Source: Piezodorus guildinii
Taxonomy: Eukaryota > Arthropoda > Insecta > Hemiptera > Pentatomidae
Length of the DNA stretch: 64,000 nucleotides
Direction: 5' to 3'
NCBI GenBank assembly: GCA_023052935.1
Contig: CM041292.1
Coordinates: forward strand, 94,285,169 to 94,349,168
Below, piece by piece: positions 11,966 to 25,337 of the stretch. The position numbers and the translations under genes were made by a program. Positions within the stretch are counted from its first letter, which is position 1. The number at the start of each line of letters is the position of its first letter. The notes beneath the pieces are model-generated. The model saw only the letters and a program-made list of their open reading frames with translations, was not told the origin of the DNA and ran no database searches.

Positions 11966-12854
11966 TTGGGTTGATGCAAAATTAATGCAGGTTTTTAGTA
12001 GGTATTGTAAATACGCCATATCTTTACTTTAACCATATATATTTAATCAAAATAATTTCCATCTGAATCAATGCACTTTTGCCAACGTTCAACAAGCTTT
12101 CTTATTCCACCAGAAAAAAAATCCGAATCCCTGGACTCAATGAAATCACGAAAAGAATTTTCAATGTCGTCCTGGTTTTGAAAATTTTTCTCCCTCAAAA
12201 AGTTGTCCAGATGCCTGAAAAAGTGGAAGTCTGTAGGAGAGAGGTCAGGTGAATAAGACGGATGTTGGAGAACTTCGTAGCCCAACTCGTGCAGTCGTCG
12301 AAGCGTTGGTTGTGCAACGTGTGGTCTGGCGTTATCGTGGAGCAGGATCGGCCCCTTCCGATTCATCAATGTTGGGCAAAGACGTTGCAATTTTTGAGTT
12401 CCGAGTTCCGCCGCCATTTCTCGTGTGGTTTTGGTTGGGTCTTCTTCCACTTTTGACCTCAGCTGGTCGTTGTCCAGAGCAAGATGACGGCCCCGACCTT
12501 CCTTGTCTTCGAGGTCGAAATCTCCTCTGCGAAACTTCTGGAACCAACGCTGCACCGTGCACTCATTAATAGCCCCCTGACCCCACACTTCATTAATATT
12601 TGCGCAGCGCTGCGCCCTAATTTAAATTCGTAAAAATAAATTTGACGAAAATCGCACTTTGACATTTTCGATTCAAGACCTTTGAACACACTGAACAAAA
12701 CGATTTTACTAAACAAATTCATGGTGAAAGAGAGGGTATTAGATAAGGTTTGTTTTGGTATAATAATGATCAATGTTAGGATTAGCTTTGTTTACACAAT
12801 TGGAATTAAGATATTGCAATAGAGGAAACCTGCATTAATTTTGCATCAACCCAA
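11966..12854 (-). mobile_element. Mariner deletion derivative, copy 1
   Basis: The 889-bp element is bounded by inverted terminal repeats beginning TTGGGTTGATGCAAA and flanked by TA on both sides. It is nearly identical to the opposite-oriented copy at 31,854-32,752, including the same internal deletion. Relative to that copy it lacks about 10 bp after GCGCAAA, which shifts the transposase frame near its N-terminus. Near identity at both ends argues for recent mobilisation by an enzyme supplied in trans. Confidence 0.93.
12043..12773 (-). pseudogene. Truncated mariner transposase, frameshifted
   Basis: The N-terminal HTH region (CDFRQIYFYEFKLGRSAAQ, minus strand, 12,459-12,773) is out of frame with the rest because of a small deletion near 12,600. 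The downstream frame 12,043-12,588 carries ECTVQRWFQKF, then jumps across a deleted centre (AAELGTQKLQRL) to HDNARPHVAQP and YSPDLSPTDFHFF. The second and third catalytic Asp are present; the region with the first is missing. Confidence 0.85.
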
Positions 12855-12859
12855 TAGCT

Positions 12860-13138
12860 TAGTCATAGTCCTACTTGCTATAAAAAATTCGATTTTGAGA
12901 ACAGTGTCCTTCAAAATTGGCAAAAGTTTAAATGGAAATATCGCAAAAGGGGCTCAGTGAAAAATTAGGACATGCACATACAGATTATCCATCTATGGGA
13001 CGAGTTTAATTGCTAGAAATTTGGTTATTGAGACTATGCTGGTTCCAGAGATTGTTGTAATATTCGCTTCAGTGTTAAAATAACGTTTACTTTAAAAAAT
13101 ATTAATTCCGGTAATTTTTCATATTTAAGAGCGAAATG
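12860..13138. other. Intergenic, nothing recognised
   Basis: This is AT-rich flank between the mariner copy and the inverted-repeat element. I see no coding signal. Confidence 0.5.
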
Positions 13139-13435
13139 AAAACTAGAATGATGATGAGAGTATTTTATTTTCAGGTTATACTACTTTTAATTATACTGAA
13201 CCTACGGGCCATCACCCGTCTTTGAAAATTCATATTAAAAAAAGGACAATCCTTATTCGATCAAAATTTCTACAAGCGGTGCAATTGTAAGACCATACGA
13301 AAAATTAAATTAATATTGAGATTCCTTTCTAACCTTTCTTGTCATAGCGCGCAAAGTTTCGAGAATTTTTTTAACCATTTTCTTGGCTACTAAGGACAAA
13401 AATTATATAAAATACTCTCATCATCGTTCTAGTTT
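13139..13435. mobile_element. MITE-like element with 28-bp inverted ends
   Basis: AACTAGAATGATGATGAGAG at the left end is matched in inverted form at the right end, with about 27 of 28 bases pairing over an approximately 297-bp span. There is no internal reading frame. The size and structure suggest a miniature inverted-repeat element, but target duplications are not clear. Confidence 0.5.
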
Positions 13436-13444
13436 TTTCTTTTT

Positions 13445-13680
13445 ATTTATTTATTTATTTTTTTTTTTGTTAACTCCTACCTCGCCTTTGAAGAAGGCTA
13501 TGCGGGGTTTACTCGGGCCAGGGGATGAGGGCGGGGGATAAATTCTTAGATAATAGCCGCCTCCCAAGCACCGAGTCTTGAACTCGTAATTATTTTGTTT
13601 CAAATTATTTGGTCCTCTATATTGCTAGGTAACACGCGTTTAAAACACCGCGCTAACCCGCTCAGCTACCCCGCCCCAAA
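13445..13680 (-). repeat. tRNA-derived SINE, family B
   Basis: The minus strand starts with GGGGTAGCTGAGCGGGTTAG, a good A-box context, and has a B box GAGTTCAAGACTC at 13,573-13,585. The spacing is long, as in class II tRNAs with a long variable arm. A GC-rich body follows toward 13,445. The absence of a clean cloverleaf and the attached body argue for a SINE, not a working tRNA. Confidence 0.65.
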
Positions 13681-13689
13681 CAGGTAAAA

Positions 13690-16600
13690 AGTTAATTTTT
13701 ATACATTGGCTGTAACTTTAAAACCTATTTACTTATTTCTACTAGTTATCATAATAAGTAAAACCATATATACCCTGAATTTTATATTTTGATGTTTTCC
13801 TACACTATTTTGCCCATTTCGAGATTTTTAATGCACGATTTTGCACGTTTCAAGGTTCTTACTGCACGTTTTTCAGATTTTCACTGCACGAAAATCCGGT
13901 CTCTTGTTATTATTTTCTTGAAAACAGTTCCAACAATTTAGATTAAGACCGTTGTAAAGTATATACAACGTAGATTTCGAACGGAACTCTATTTATGTAA
14001 TTCTATTGAAATTTGAAATTTTATTTCAAGTAAGTAAAGTTGAATTATGCTCACACCAGATTTTTTTTTTCTTCATAAGACTAATACTATTATTATTACA
14101 AGGACAACATATATTATATGGGTCATTGACCTAGAATTAAGAAAGACATCTCGAAAAACATCTAATACCATAACATAAAGAGATTAACTAAACGTAGTTT
14201 TATCAGTCGGTTGTATCTTCACATATTTTAACTGATCTGGTTTTAAGGGTTTACAATAGATATGAGCAAAACGAGATAACAAAAAACTTAATTTCTATGA
14301 ATAAACAAAATATTAAATAACGATTGATAAGTAATTGTTGGCCGTAGAATTATTATCATCAAATTATTTGATGACCGTACACTGATCAGAAATATTATAT
14401 GTTCGAAATATAGAGGACCGTAGAAATATAATTTTTTCGATGGTACATTCTGTGAAAAGCAATAGGAAAGGCTTATTTTTATGTGTATCAAGGATTCGCT
14501 CCGAAGTTTAGGCCTTTTTAAGAGCAGACTGGAGTAATAGATGGACCGCAGGGGCGTGCCGATCCCAGCCTACCTTCTAATGGGTAGCTTATTCATGTTG
14601 AACTGAATTATCCTGGAAAAATAATAGTGTGATATTATAGGATATGATTGACTGTCCTGTTCCTCATCATTGTACTTCATTCGAGGGATTTTCCAGTTGC
14701 AACAATATCTGCAGTAGCTGCATGTAAGAGATTTCGGCGGCACCTTTGATTCACTCGCCAATACAATACTAAGAATTCTACTAAGATTAGTGACATTTTC
14801 TATCTTTTAATCAGCAAAAATTAAACTGTTCCAACATTAAATTTTTTTAACTAAAAGTCGAACATTAAACTCAACTTTTATTAAATGAATGCTGTTATAA
14901 GTAAGATTAAGAATATTAGATTTAAACAATTTATCTGATATTTAATAAAATGAGTATTTTCCACGTCCCCTCTCAGACATGGTGATTATTTTTCTGCATA
15001 TACTCGAACTTTGTCCAATCATACATTGGTCTGTTTACTAACGCTAGTCGTGTGTCTCTAGTACTCGGTCCATACACAATTCCTGACAAATTGTGTGCTG
15101 TTTTGGAATTGTCCTATTCCTTGATGACTGGACTCTAAGTGTTGGAACGTGAAAATGTACAGCACATATCGTATTGGGGCGATTAAGCGTGGTCATAGCC
15201 ACATCTTGCACATGCAGTTTTACGAAAGAGATCTTTACCATGTACTGAGCCCAAGACACCTTATCAGTATTGGTAGTATTTTTAAATTGTTTCATTATGG
15301 TATAGTCGATATTGAATAGCCACAATTACTTTTAAATTATTCCAAATTAAAACTATAGTATTGAGTGTTATACTATAGTTGTGGAGGTAAATTTCAGAAT
15401 GTTGGCCACTATCTGTAAACTAATTGACTTTTATGTTCGCGCACACACACAGTCTGCTTCAATGCACATACAATCTATTTAGTGAGTGGATATATTCTAA
15501 TGAATTTACTCTATAATAACTTTTTCTCGTAATTTTTATATCTTCAATTTGGTATTACATGATCTTAGTAGAAGATCTCTACTGCTCCACCGTTTTTAAT
15601 CATCCAGCATTCTGCCTTATTGTTAGCGATCAGACTAAATAAAAAAAATAAAAACATTATTTATCCATAACAACGTTGTCCTTATGGACTGTATTTCGTC
15701 ATTCTATCTCGATAACTCGTATCAGATGTTCACTATCTTCATATTATACAATAACATAACTTAACATATAAATAGTTGTGCTCGTTGTATAATAGATTGA
15801 GAAAGAGATGACCTATATGGCCGAGTTACATGGACCAAAGGTGGTGCGATTTCTGTTTGTTACTTATGATGGTAATACTGTAATGTCGGCAATTCAACTA
15901 TTGTAAATGTTGTGAGTTTTTTTTACTATATAATATATCTAGATGTAGTTAAATTTTAATTTCAACTGCCTATTCTAATAACAACATACATAGCGTAATT
16001 GTTTCTGAAAAGTCTAGGGTATCGGGTACTACTGATAGAAATATAATATGCACCAAATACTGATTATTATTCAACATTTATAACATACAAGGATATGAAG
16101 GAGCTCAAGGATAAGAAACAATTAGCAGGTATGTCAAACATATTAAATAATCAGATACCCACTTTATGAAGGCTGTATGAGCTATAGAAAGGTCAACAGA
16201 CCAAATACACCAACTGCAGCAGATAGATTATTAAATAAATTGTTGGTCTGAGCAGTAATCGGAGTTGATACCCTGGGAGTTAGTCCAGTGAATCTGGCGT
16301 GAATTGTGGGCTACCTGAGGGGAGTTTACCAGGCGCTTCTTCCCGTAGCCAATTTGATCATAATGGCGAGTTTCACATCTCTATACTTCCAACTATGATC
16401 GATATTCAAATCTAGACCTTTTTTGTAAACTGGTCCAGGAAATGATATTAGAAAATCTGAGATATATCACACGTAAATAACTGTTAAATTAGTTATATGA
16501 AAAGGTTATGTAAGAGAGAACTTTGATCATTTTCTTTTATCTTAAATAATTCCAAGGAAAAGAACCAGGGCATTTGCATTCCTAATATATATATTATTAC

Positions 16601-18120
16601 AGTATGGTATTATGACCCTACCATAATAATAATGATTAATTTATATTTTATTAACTATTTGAATTTTACAAGTAACGTATTTGGAGAATAAAGGAAGGAA
16701 GGCAGCGGAAGCACCTCATAGATCAGAGGAATTAAGAGATTAGCTTTACATGTCACCGACAGAGGAAGCCGACTCTGTTTCAGAAGGCGCCACAGACTTA
16801 ATTTCGCGAATTCGAATCAATTCGTTGTCTGTTTATTTGTTTATTTAATTAGTGTTTTATCATTAAATGTATTATTTAGTAGTTATATTTAAATTTGTGA
16901 TAGTATATAGTAAGTGAAATTCTTAAGCTCAATATAATTTTGTCTAATAAATGTTGAATATAGTTGTCCGTTTTAATTGATATTAAACATCTTATAAAAT
17001 TATATATTTGTTACATACCCTCGCCTGCTACAGTTGAATATCATTGATAACTCTCCCCTTCAGGGAACATACTTCTAGACAAGCCTTACTATTTTTTGTT
17101 AATAATTATGAGGCAGGTGGGATGGATGTAGCAATTTCATATATATAATAGTATATAAGCGTTATGGACGTGTCGGGCATTCTGAAACGCTTTGACACAT
17201 CTTCTATAATCGGCTGTGCTAGGTGATTTGCTATATATGCGATGAGGATAAAGAAAAAAAAAAAAAGGTCGTTCCATTACATATGATCCCTCTATAATCG
17301 TTAAACAATTCAGTTCGAATGGTACATTCGTTTCTCCGAACCGATTAATCCGATAATCGATTAATTCGAATGATTAAAATAATCGCTTGATCCGATAATT
17401 CATTAAAAGTATATATTGTTCTCTTCAGCGCCATTTCATACTTTCACGGTGTTTTCGACTTTTCTATGTTTCACCGAACATGGCATACTGCTGGCTTTTC
17501 CAGGATTCTATGCAGGAGAGAGATTCTTACTTAAAATCCTGAAAAAGGGGAAGCATCAATGGTAACAAATGAGTTATAAAATAAATAGACACGGTCAAAA
17601 CCATAAAACATCTATGAAGACTACAGTGATATAGTCCCTGGAAGGCTCAAGGAGTGTAATACATATATTATTTTATAATGTTTCAGTATTCTGTTATGTA
17701 CACTCTCCAGTTCAGAGTTAAGAGTCTGCACATTATCTGTTAAGTAATACAAATGAAGAACAAGTCCATCATGAGAGTCTGTCCAATCTTCTTTTTGCAG
17801 AAAATAAAATGCTTAACCAATATAATCTCCTCAGTTTCAAATATTGAAACAATTATTCCATATTTAACATATATTTTCCTTCGATATTCTCAGTTTCGTA
17901 ATGCATGGAAACTGGAATGAATGAATAGAAAGGGGCCCCTAGTAAGCGAGAAGGGGCAATAAGTAGGTACATGTAAATCTTCTATGTTTAAGTGTTAAGG
18001 GAATTGTTAAAATAAGTGTTGACAATAAAATATATATTGTTCTAGTATTTTTTCAGTAAGACAATACACCAAAAAAGAATAAATAAAGTTCTTTTGATTA
18101 TTTTTCTACAGCATGCCTTT
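13690..18120. other. Intergenic, nothing recognised
   Basis: This is a long AT-rich stretch without a supportable gene. It includes short repeats of a GCACG...TTTC motif at 13,800-13,900 and a TCCGATAATCGATT-type cluster near 17,340-17,400. A 93-codon frame at 15,044-15,325 (minus) shows no known motif. Confidence 0.5.
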
Positions 18121-18519
18121 CTTTAGTGAGGTATGTATGTAAAGGTGAAGTCAATACCATAAGGCTAGTTTTTGACTCGAGAATTAAAATTGCAAGAGCA
18201 AGGAAGAATGAAAGATATGAGATGGTTGCACAAAACAGCTACTATAGGGCAAAAAGGCAGAAGGATATTTTGGGGACAAAAAGAACACTTGAAGGGATTA
18301 TGTGAGAAAAATAGAAAGTTGGCTAGTAGATCTTAGGTACATACTAGAATAGAACTGAATAACTGATTACTAGAGGTTCTAGAGTTTTAAAAAAATGAGA
18401 TGACTTTTTCAGTAAGTAGTTTAGAAGTGGTTGGATTCAAGAATATAGAGAAACACTGAAAGGACAACCTGTTGAAGTTGGTAATCTTATAGGGGACTGG
18501 GAATTGGAACTTACCACAT

Positions 18520-19095
18520 AAAAAAGGCAGCTAACAATGAAGGTATCACAACTAAAATGTTGAATTATGGTGGATACCAAGTACAATTATAGAACTTAAG
18601 TAGGCACTGGAATAAAAAGGGATTCCAATTCCAAAAATGTAACACAATGATGAGAGGAAACACTGAGTTGTAAAGGAAGAACTATTAACCAGAACAAATA
18701 AATTTATATAGTTGTCTCTAAAGTGATTCAAAGGAACAGAATGTAGTAACTTTGATCAAAATGAAGGAATCACGACTGAAATGTTGAATCATGGTAATAC
18801 CAAGTAAAATTAGAGAATTTAAGAAGGCACTTGAATAAAAAGAAGTTCCAATTAATTTAACTCAGGTGATCCTTAGGTTATCAAGGAATGTAAGTGGGAT
18901 AGTTTGTGAATCACATTTCATATTAATTCAAAATTTAGTACTAGCTGATGACATCCTTAGAATAGCATAAATCAAAAAGTAAAGGTATGATGGGAGGAAA
19001 CTCTGAGTTGTAAAGGGATGCCTATCAACCAGAACAAATCAAATTATTAGTTATCTCTAAAAGTGATTCAGGGGAACCGGATGCAGTAACTTGTA
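18520..19095. repeat. Degenerate direct duplication
   Basis: Two imperfect copies occur in tandem. AATGAAGG(T/A)ATCAC...AAATGTTGAAT at about 18,536 recurs at about 18,761. The following block GAGGAAAC(A/T)CTGAGTTGTAAAGG at about 18,655 recurs at about 18,993. No protein character was seen. Confidence 0.6.
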
Positions 19096-19329
19096 TAGTC
19101 TTGTGTTTACAAGCAACCAACTTATGTTACTAGTTACTACAGGAGTAGAAAACATGGCTTTGTTTAAATAAAATAGCATTATCATTACTATTAACCAAAA
19201 GTCATAATTTGAAAAATGGAAGTGGAGATCAAAACATATATAAACTTCTTTTTGTTCCTGAAAACTGGCCAAGCATTGGCAAATTAAAGTCGTATACAAG
19301 TCACTTATCTTTGAGAGAAAAGCTCACAG

Positions 19330-19620
19330 TAAGACAAGATTTTACAGTATGAGAAAACAATTGTTAAGAAAACAGATGACCTCTCATCTCTTGAAAACAT
19401 ACCTAAAAGGAAAATGATGTAATTTGGACATATACAAATAATGCGAGTAAATTTACTGCCGAAAATTGCATGGTAAACAAAAGCAGAAGGAAAACAACCA
19501 AGAAGACGGCCAAGAAATAAATGAGAAGAATTGGTAGTAGGGCTGGCTAGGAGTAGAGGACTCTCTCTAAGAGAAGTCAAGAGCTTGCTACTGACAGAGG
19601 AAAGAACAAAGAAAAACAAA
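19330..19620 (+). mobile_element. LINE C-terminal fragment, decayed
   Basis: The plus strand reads a degenerate FGHIQIMR segment and then GKQPRRRPRNK, EELVVGLARSRGLSLREVKS and LLTEERTKKN. This is the basic GRRRPRxRW-type tail found at the C-terminus of RTE-like and related LINEs. In-frame stops interrupt it. Confidence 0.55.
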
Positions 19621-19624
19621 CTTG

Positions 19625-22600
19625 CATTCTAAATTCAGAATGTGTTTTACCTAAAACATGTCAAAGTAAATATAACGTATTAATGGACACTCTTCTACAA
19701 ACGTATTTATAATTAGTCTGTTAAGTCAGAACAACCAATAATTAAATGTAGATATCAGTAAGAAAGCCTTGCTATTTAAAAATTTTCAGGTGTTATACAA
19801 CGATCAAAGATAAATTTTAAGGATTTGAAGCATATTTAAAAATGTTTATTTTGAATGATTGATAAAAGAATGTGTTAGAAATCTAATAGATTAATAATTA
19901 AGAATGAAAAAAAATTTCTAATGGAAGCTATAAAGATACCCGCATTGTGGGTCTAAGGGTTGGCTTCACTTTTCATAATTCATGATATTTTTGGTTATCA
20001 TTTAATGATGGCAACTAGAAAAGACTTTAATCCGATAGTTTTGAGGTGATTGTTATCTAGACCATGACAGAGATTGTTTTTTAGCATGAGATTAATTGAA
20101 TATAATAGGTAAATAAATATTAACAGATTATTTATGATCAAATAAAATCTTAGTCCCTAAATTAAATTACTTAGTGATAGTATGAATAAAAGAGGAAATA
20201 AGTATATTAAAACATTGACACTGAGAAACTGAATACTATATTTATATTTTCTACAAGATTTTCTATTATATTAGGAATATTCCGTCACATGTCTCAAATA
20301 AAAAATATATACAGATATACTGTTAAACATATTTAATTGTTAATTATATATATTAAGGACTTTTGAGAAATCCAAAGCTTTACTAAACTAAAAAATGTGC
20401 AATATAGCTTTGTACGACTCTGTAAACCCCTATAAAAACATCACATCATTACGTTATATTTACAAGAAAGAATAATCACATTATTTTATTAAAAAATTAT
20501 TGATTAAAGAAAGCAAATAACAGCTTTGAATCACTCTTGTCCTAAAAATATTCATCTACAGTTTTTACTTTCTTTGACAATATTATGTAATTTTTTGTAA
20601 ACAGGAAAAATGACATCGAATTAGGATAAAATAATTGTTCATTGTTCATTAGGGTATGACAGGTAAGAAAACGGGATACAGCTAGACGACAATCACATTC
20701 TTACAAAGGATCCACAAACAAAACCAAAAAACTATCCATACAGTTTTGTTTTTAGGGTTTTTGATAGATATGATCAACAAAATAGCAACATAAAAGTGTA
20801 AAAAAAAAAAAAAAATTAACTTCACTCATTGATAATAATATATGTAACAAATATTACCAATAAATGTTTGTTGGGTCTTATATGTAAAAGTACACTTAAC
20901 ATTAATGAAGAAAATTAGATTTAAAGTAAACACAGATGTACCTTAAAAAACAAATTTTGGTTTTAGTCTATTCAGTATCTGACTTCATTAAACCACATTG
21001 AAAAAACTTTCTAAATTCAATAGGATCCTACATAAGAATGTACTCAATTTTGAACTTACTGAATCACAATAGTAAGATTGATGATATGAATCACTTTTGA
21101 GCACACAATAAATATTAATCTTATTTTTTTCATACAAAATCCATACCCTAATGTTAATTAATAAAATATAAATAACTATAGTAGTATGTATAAAAACTAA
21201 ATATATCACTATAACAATGAACCATTGTATTTATATGTAATATTTTTAAACTCTTTATAGAGATGACTATAATATTTAAAATCTCAACATTTAATATCAA
21301 TATTTGGCTACATTCCAAAAAATCACAAAAAATGTATTTAATATACATTACAAATACCAGGATATCTTTACATAAAAAATCTGAAGTCTACTTCACAGTT
21401 TTTTTTATTTTATTATTTTCTTTTTATAGATAAAATATGGATTAACACAATTTTGATTATAATTAAATTAGAATAATTAAACAACAAATTAAGATAATCC
21501 ACTGTAACAAACAAAATTACATTAATCTTCAAGATGAAAATGATAGCTTTAAAATAAATATTGACATTCTATTAAATAGAAGAAAAAGTGGTAGATGTTT
21601 AGATTAAATAGGATATATTCTAAAATATAGGGAAGTGGAAATGGAAATTTGTATTTTGAGCACATCAGCCCCTAATGGATACAATAAGTGGAAACAACTC
21701 CACTAGCAATACCAATTTCACACACCAAATTGATCCTTTTTAATCTGAACGTCCACCAAAATAAAATATTTTTAAATAATTATACTCAGACTTTTTCTAG
21801 CTCGTTGTGTCATAAATATTAATATTCAGGAGTGGTTAGTAAAAAATAAAATAAATGTTAGGCCACACTGAATACAATTCTATGCAAAACTATCAACCAA
21901 TAACAAAATGAGAAATAGGGAACCAATTTTAAAAAATAAATAAATAATAGTTTAGATTAAAAGGTGGGTATTGATTAGCCTGTTTATATCAAATTGGATG
22001 GTTAAAGAAAATACTTTAAACCCAGTGAAAATTGATTAGAAGTTTTTATTGAAACAGAATAAAATATATATTATAGTGTTGTTTTGTTAATTTAATTTCA
22101 TCTTTTCCATGAATAGATTGTCAACTACGCAGTATTATAATTAATAAAAAACCAGTATGGGTAAACCAGGCACCAGCCCACATCTGTATTTGCTAAAATA
22201 ACAAAACTTGAAGTTAGATTTATGAATACATATATGTAGTTGTTTGTCTATATAAATAATCTCTAAGACAATTTTTACATACACATTTTGCAACAAACCA
22301 TTCCTTAAGTCCAAAAAATTGGTTCCCAGACATATATACCGTGATACTTGTAAATTATCATTTACGTCAACAAGAAAAACAGGAATAAAACAAAGATTTA
22401 CATTAATTGATTTTGATAAGTCAGCATATCAGGTATTATTAGATAGGAAGACAACTTGAACAAAAATTAATTGTAAGCTTTCAACATTTGAACATATGAT
22501 GATCCCTATGGGATATTTATCTGATAAAAACCTAATTTCAATTTATTTGTTAGCATTTCTTCAAGAATAATCAATTATGATGATAGTTGCCGTTTTAATA

Positions 22601-25260
22601 TTTATATTAAATGCATTAAAAAAAAAACCAATTACAACCAAATATAGAATATTTATTAATTATTTCAGTATTCATTATTATTTAGTCATTAGTGGAATCT
22701 GGTTTCGATTGATGGGTTACCATGAAAACCCTTAAGACTTATTTTTTGCATATCTCCTAATTAGGTCATCAGAATTTTAAAATTTTAAGCTTAAAACTGT
22801 GCAAATCCAGTAATTTAGAGATTTATATTCAGCGCCCTGGATAAAAATTAGAGCTGAGATTTTTCTCATTCAAGGTTAAAAAAAAATATATTAATAAGGC
22901 AGTATAGCAATCAGTTCCTAGAACCAATTTATATTTCCAAGACAAATGTTGAGAGATTACAATTACAAACCCTAAATTTAAAATGAAAAACAAATTATAA
23001 GCATATCTTAGTCTTGTAAATTTCTTATTTCAGTTTGGCATTTTTTTTTTTTTTTATCTAATCACAACCACAAGTATGCATTTTACTAAAAACAAACAAA
23101 AGATATCATAAAAAAATAAATTAGTAATAAATAAATGGATATAATTCAGCCTATAACAATAGCTGGACTAGACATTTACTTGAGCTTATTTATTAATTCT
23201 AAGAGGATAATTAGAGTATTTTAACTATAATAATTGCAAAATGTATGCTTACACATATACTAATGCTCCTTCATTTAAATAATATAATTGAAAGTAGCAC
23301 CTCTCAAAATACATAAGAAAAAATATAAAGCAAGGTTCATATATTGTTGGTAGTCCAGGTTTGATTTAAGTTCTGGAACAGCTAGGTAATCTAAAAGTCT
23401 TGATTTATACCAAATATTTGTCTCAAAAATTCAATTACAAAATGAAGGACGAGATACCAGTATAAATGATAACAATAAGAGCTAAGAAGAATCAAGATAA
23501 AATGTAAAGGTTTTAATATAAAAATATATGATTAAATACTATTGTGAAAAAAAAATGCTCCGAAACGTAATCAGCAAAAGTGGTACTAAAGTTTTTCTCT
23601 TATTATTTTGTATATTATTTATTACTTTTTTCATGACTAGATTTATTTATAAATTTTTCTTTTCAAATCTTTTCTGTTTTTATTTACGCAGTAAATTTAT
23701 CCTTTAGTTCCTGTTGAAGACCTACAAAGAGGATGAAAAAGTTGTTTTCAAAACAAATTGTTCACACTATTTTCGGCAATAATTAATAAACTGCCATCTG
23801 AACCATCTCGTGCTTCACTGAATACATATAAAGTTAGTCAATCATTCAATATTCATTTAAAATTATTGTTTAAAAAGAAATAATGTTGTTAATATTTAAG
23901 GTCTGGACATTTTTTATTATATTTGAAAGTTTTACAAGCTCAAGTATCTAAATCAATCTATTAATCACATTAGGCTAAGCCACGCGGTTTTAAAGAAAAA
24001 TCAAACCAAAATAACAATGTAACAATAAATTATTCAATTATAGAACTTGTTATTTATATTTTGGCTTTCATATGTTTTGGTTTATTATCCATTTTCATTC
24101 CAAAGTAATCTGTACCATAACAAATATAAAAACCATATAGAATATATGATGGTAAATAAGATATTTTCTTCTTACTATAGCTATATATTCCAAGAGAAGA
24201 TTCATAAAAAAATCAATCTGTTAACTTACATTTTTATAAGGGATTACTTTATTATTTACTAAAAAAAATAAAATAAAATCAATAAATAACTGTAAGCTAA
24301 ATTATAACCATGCCATAAATAATAATTTGATACTGATCATGAATAATATTAAAAAAAAAAAGTTTATAAAAAACTAGGAAACATAAAATAAGACAACTTC
24401 TTTGCTGTATTACTAATATAAACATATTCTATTTATCCCTTCCATCACTATATGATAAATCAATAGAAATTGAAATATTTCATCATTAAAAATAATAAGA
24501 GCATAATTAAATTTATCACCGCATGTATGTGAGAACATATTAAATACAGGTACCACCCTAAAACCTCTTACCTACCTACCTAAATACAGGTTGTTGAATA
24601 ATAAACACACTAATCTTATTTGTGCGATTGATTTTTGACTATTTTAGCAGGAAATTGTGCATGGAGCAGGTTCACACGATTAACTAAGATGTACCTGAAG
24701 TACGCATGCATTTAAAACACTTTTAGTTAATGATTCGGTTAAAATAACATGGGATCTTGCTATATTTCAGATCTCAAAATATGACAGTCAAATATTACAT
24801 GACAAGACCAGGACTACCAATAATAGTATAAAACATTAATAACAATAATATATAATAATTATATAAGTACATATGTAACTTACTTTGGTAAAAGTGTAGA
24901 AAAAATATTTAATTAACATTTAACTCCTTCTAAAATGAAATATATTTCCTGCAAAAACAGAAAATTTACTTCTTAAAAATTAAAATGCTCAAAAAACTAT
25001 GAGCAGTTTATGTCAACAATGCACAACCTTTTCTTCACATTAATTTTTTTATATATAATATATACTTATCATATACATATAATATATAGTGTTACTATAA
25101 ATATCTACTTACTTTTGGCATGTAAACATTAACAATATTCATTTATGAATAAAGAAATCCACAATTGAACAATTAAATAAGTAATCAACCCTCAGTAAAT
25201 TAATTATTTGATCTGTTTATCTATGTAGTTTAAAAATTTAAATAAAATAAAATACAAAAA
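19625..25260. other. Intergenic and possible 3' UTR of the coiled-coil gene
   Basis: This is AT-rich and has no supportable coding sequence. The last exon of the minus-strand gene ends at 25,261, so sequence immediately below it is presumably 3' UTR. I did not identify a decisive polyadenylation signal. Confidence 0.5.
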
Positions 25261-25337
25261 TTAATATTTTTTAATATATTTTAGTTTTAATTCTTCACTG
25301 AGCTTTTCTTCGAGTGTTTCCTCTTTTTCTTTTCTTT
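25261..25337 (-). CDS. Coiled-coil gene, terminal exon 14
   Basis: The last exon encodes ERKEKEETLEEKLSEELKLK and YIKKY, then TAA. Acceptor TTTGTAG. The short basic tail ends the protein. Confidence 0.75.

Noticed and set aside
12249..12569. Frames of 64 and 106 codons opposite the mariner transposase
   Set aside because: They are antisense shadows; the same shadow appears opposite the second copy at 32,149-32,469.
13445..13680. Functional tRNA gene
   Set aside because: A and B boxes are present but no clean cloverleaf forms and a SINE body is attached.
15044..15325. 93-codon minus-strand frame as a gene
   Set aside because: There are no recognisable motifs, neighbours or repeats, and its length is compatible with chance.
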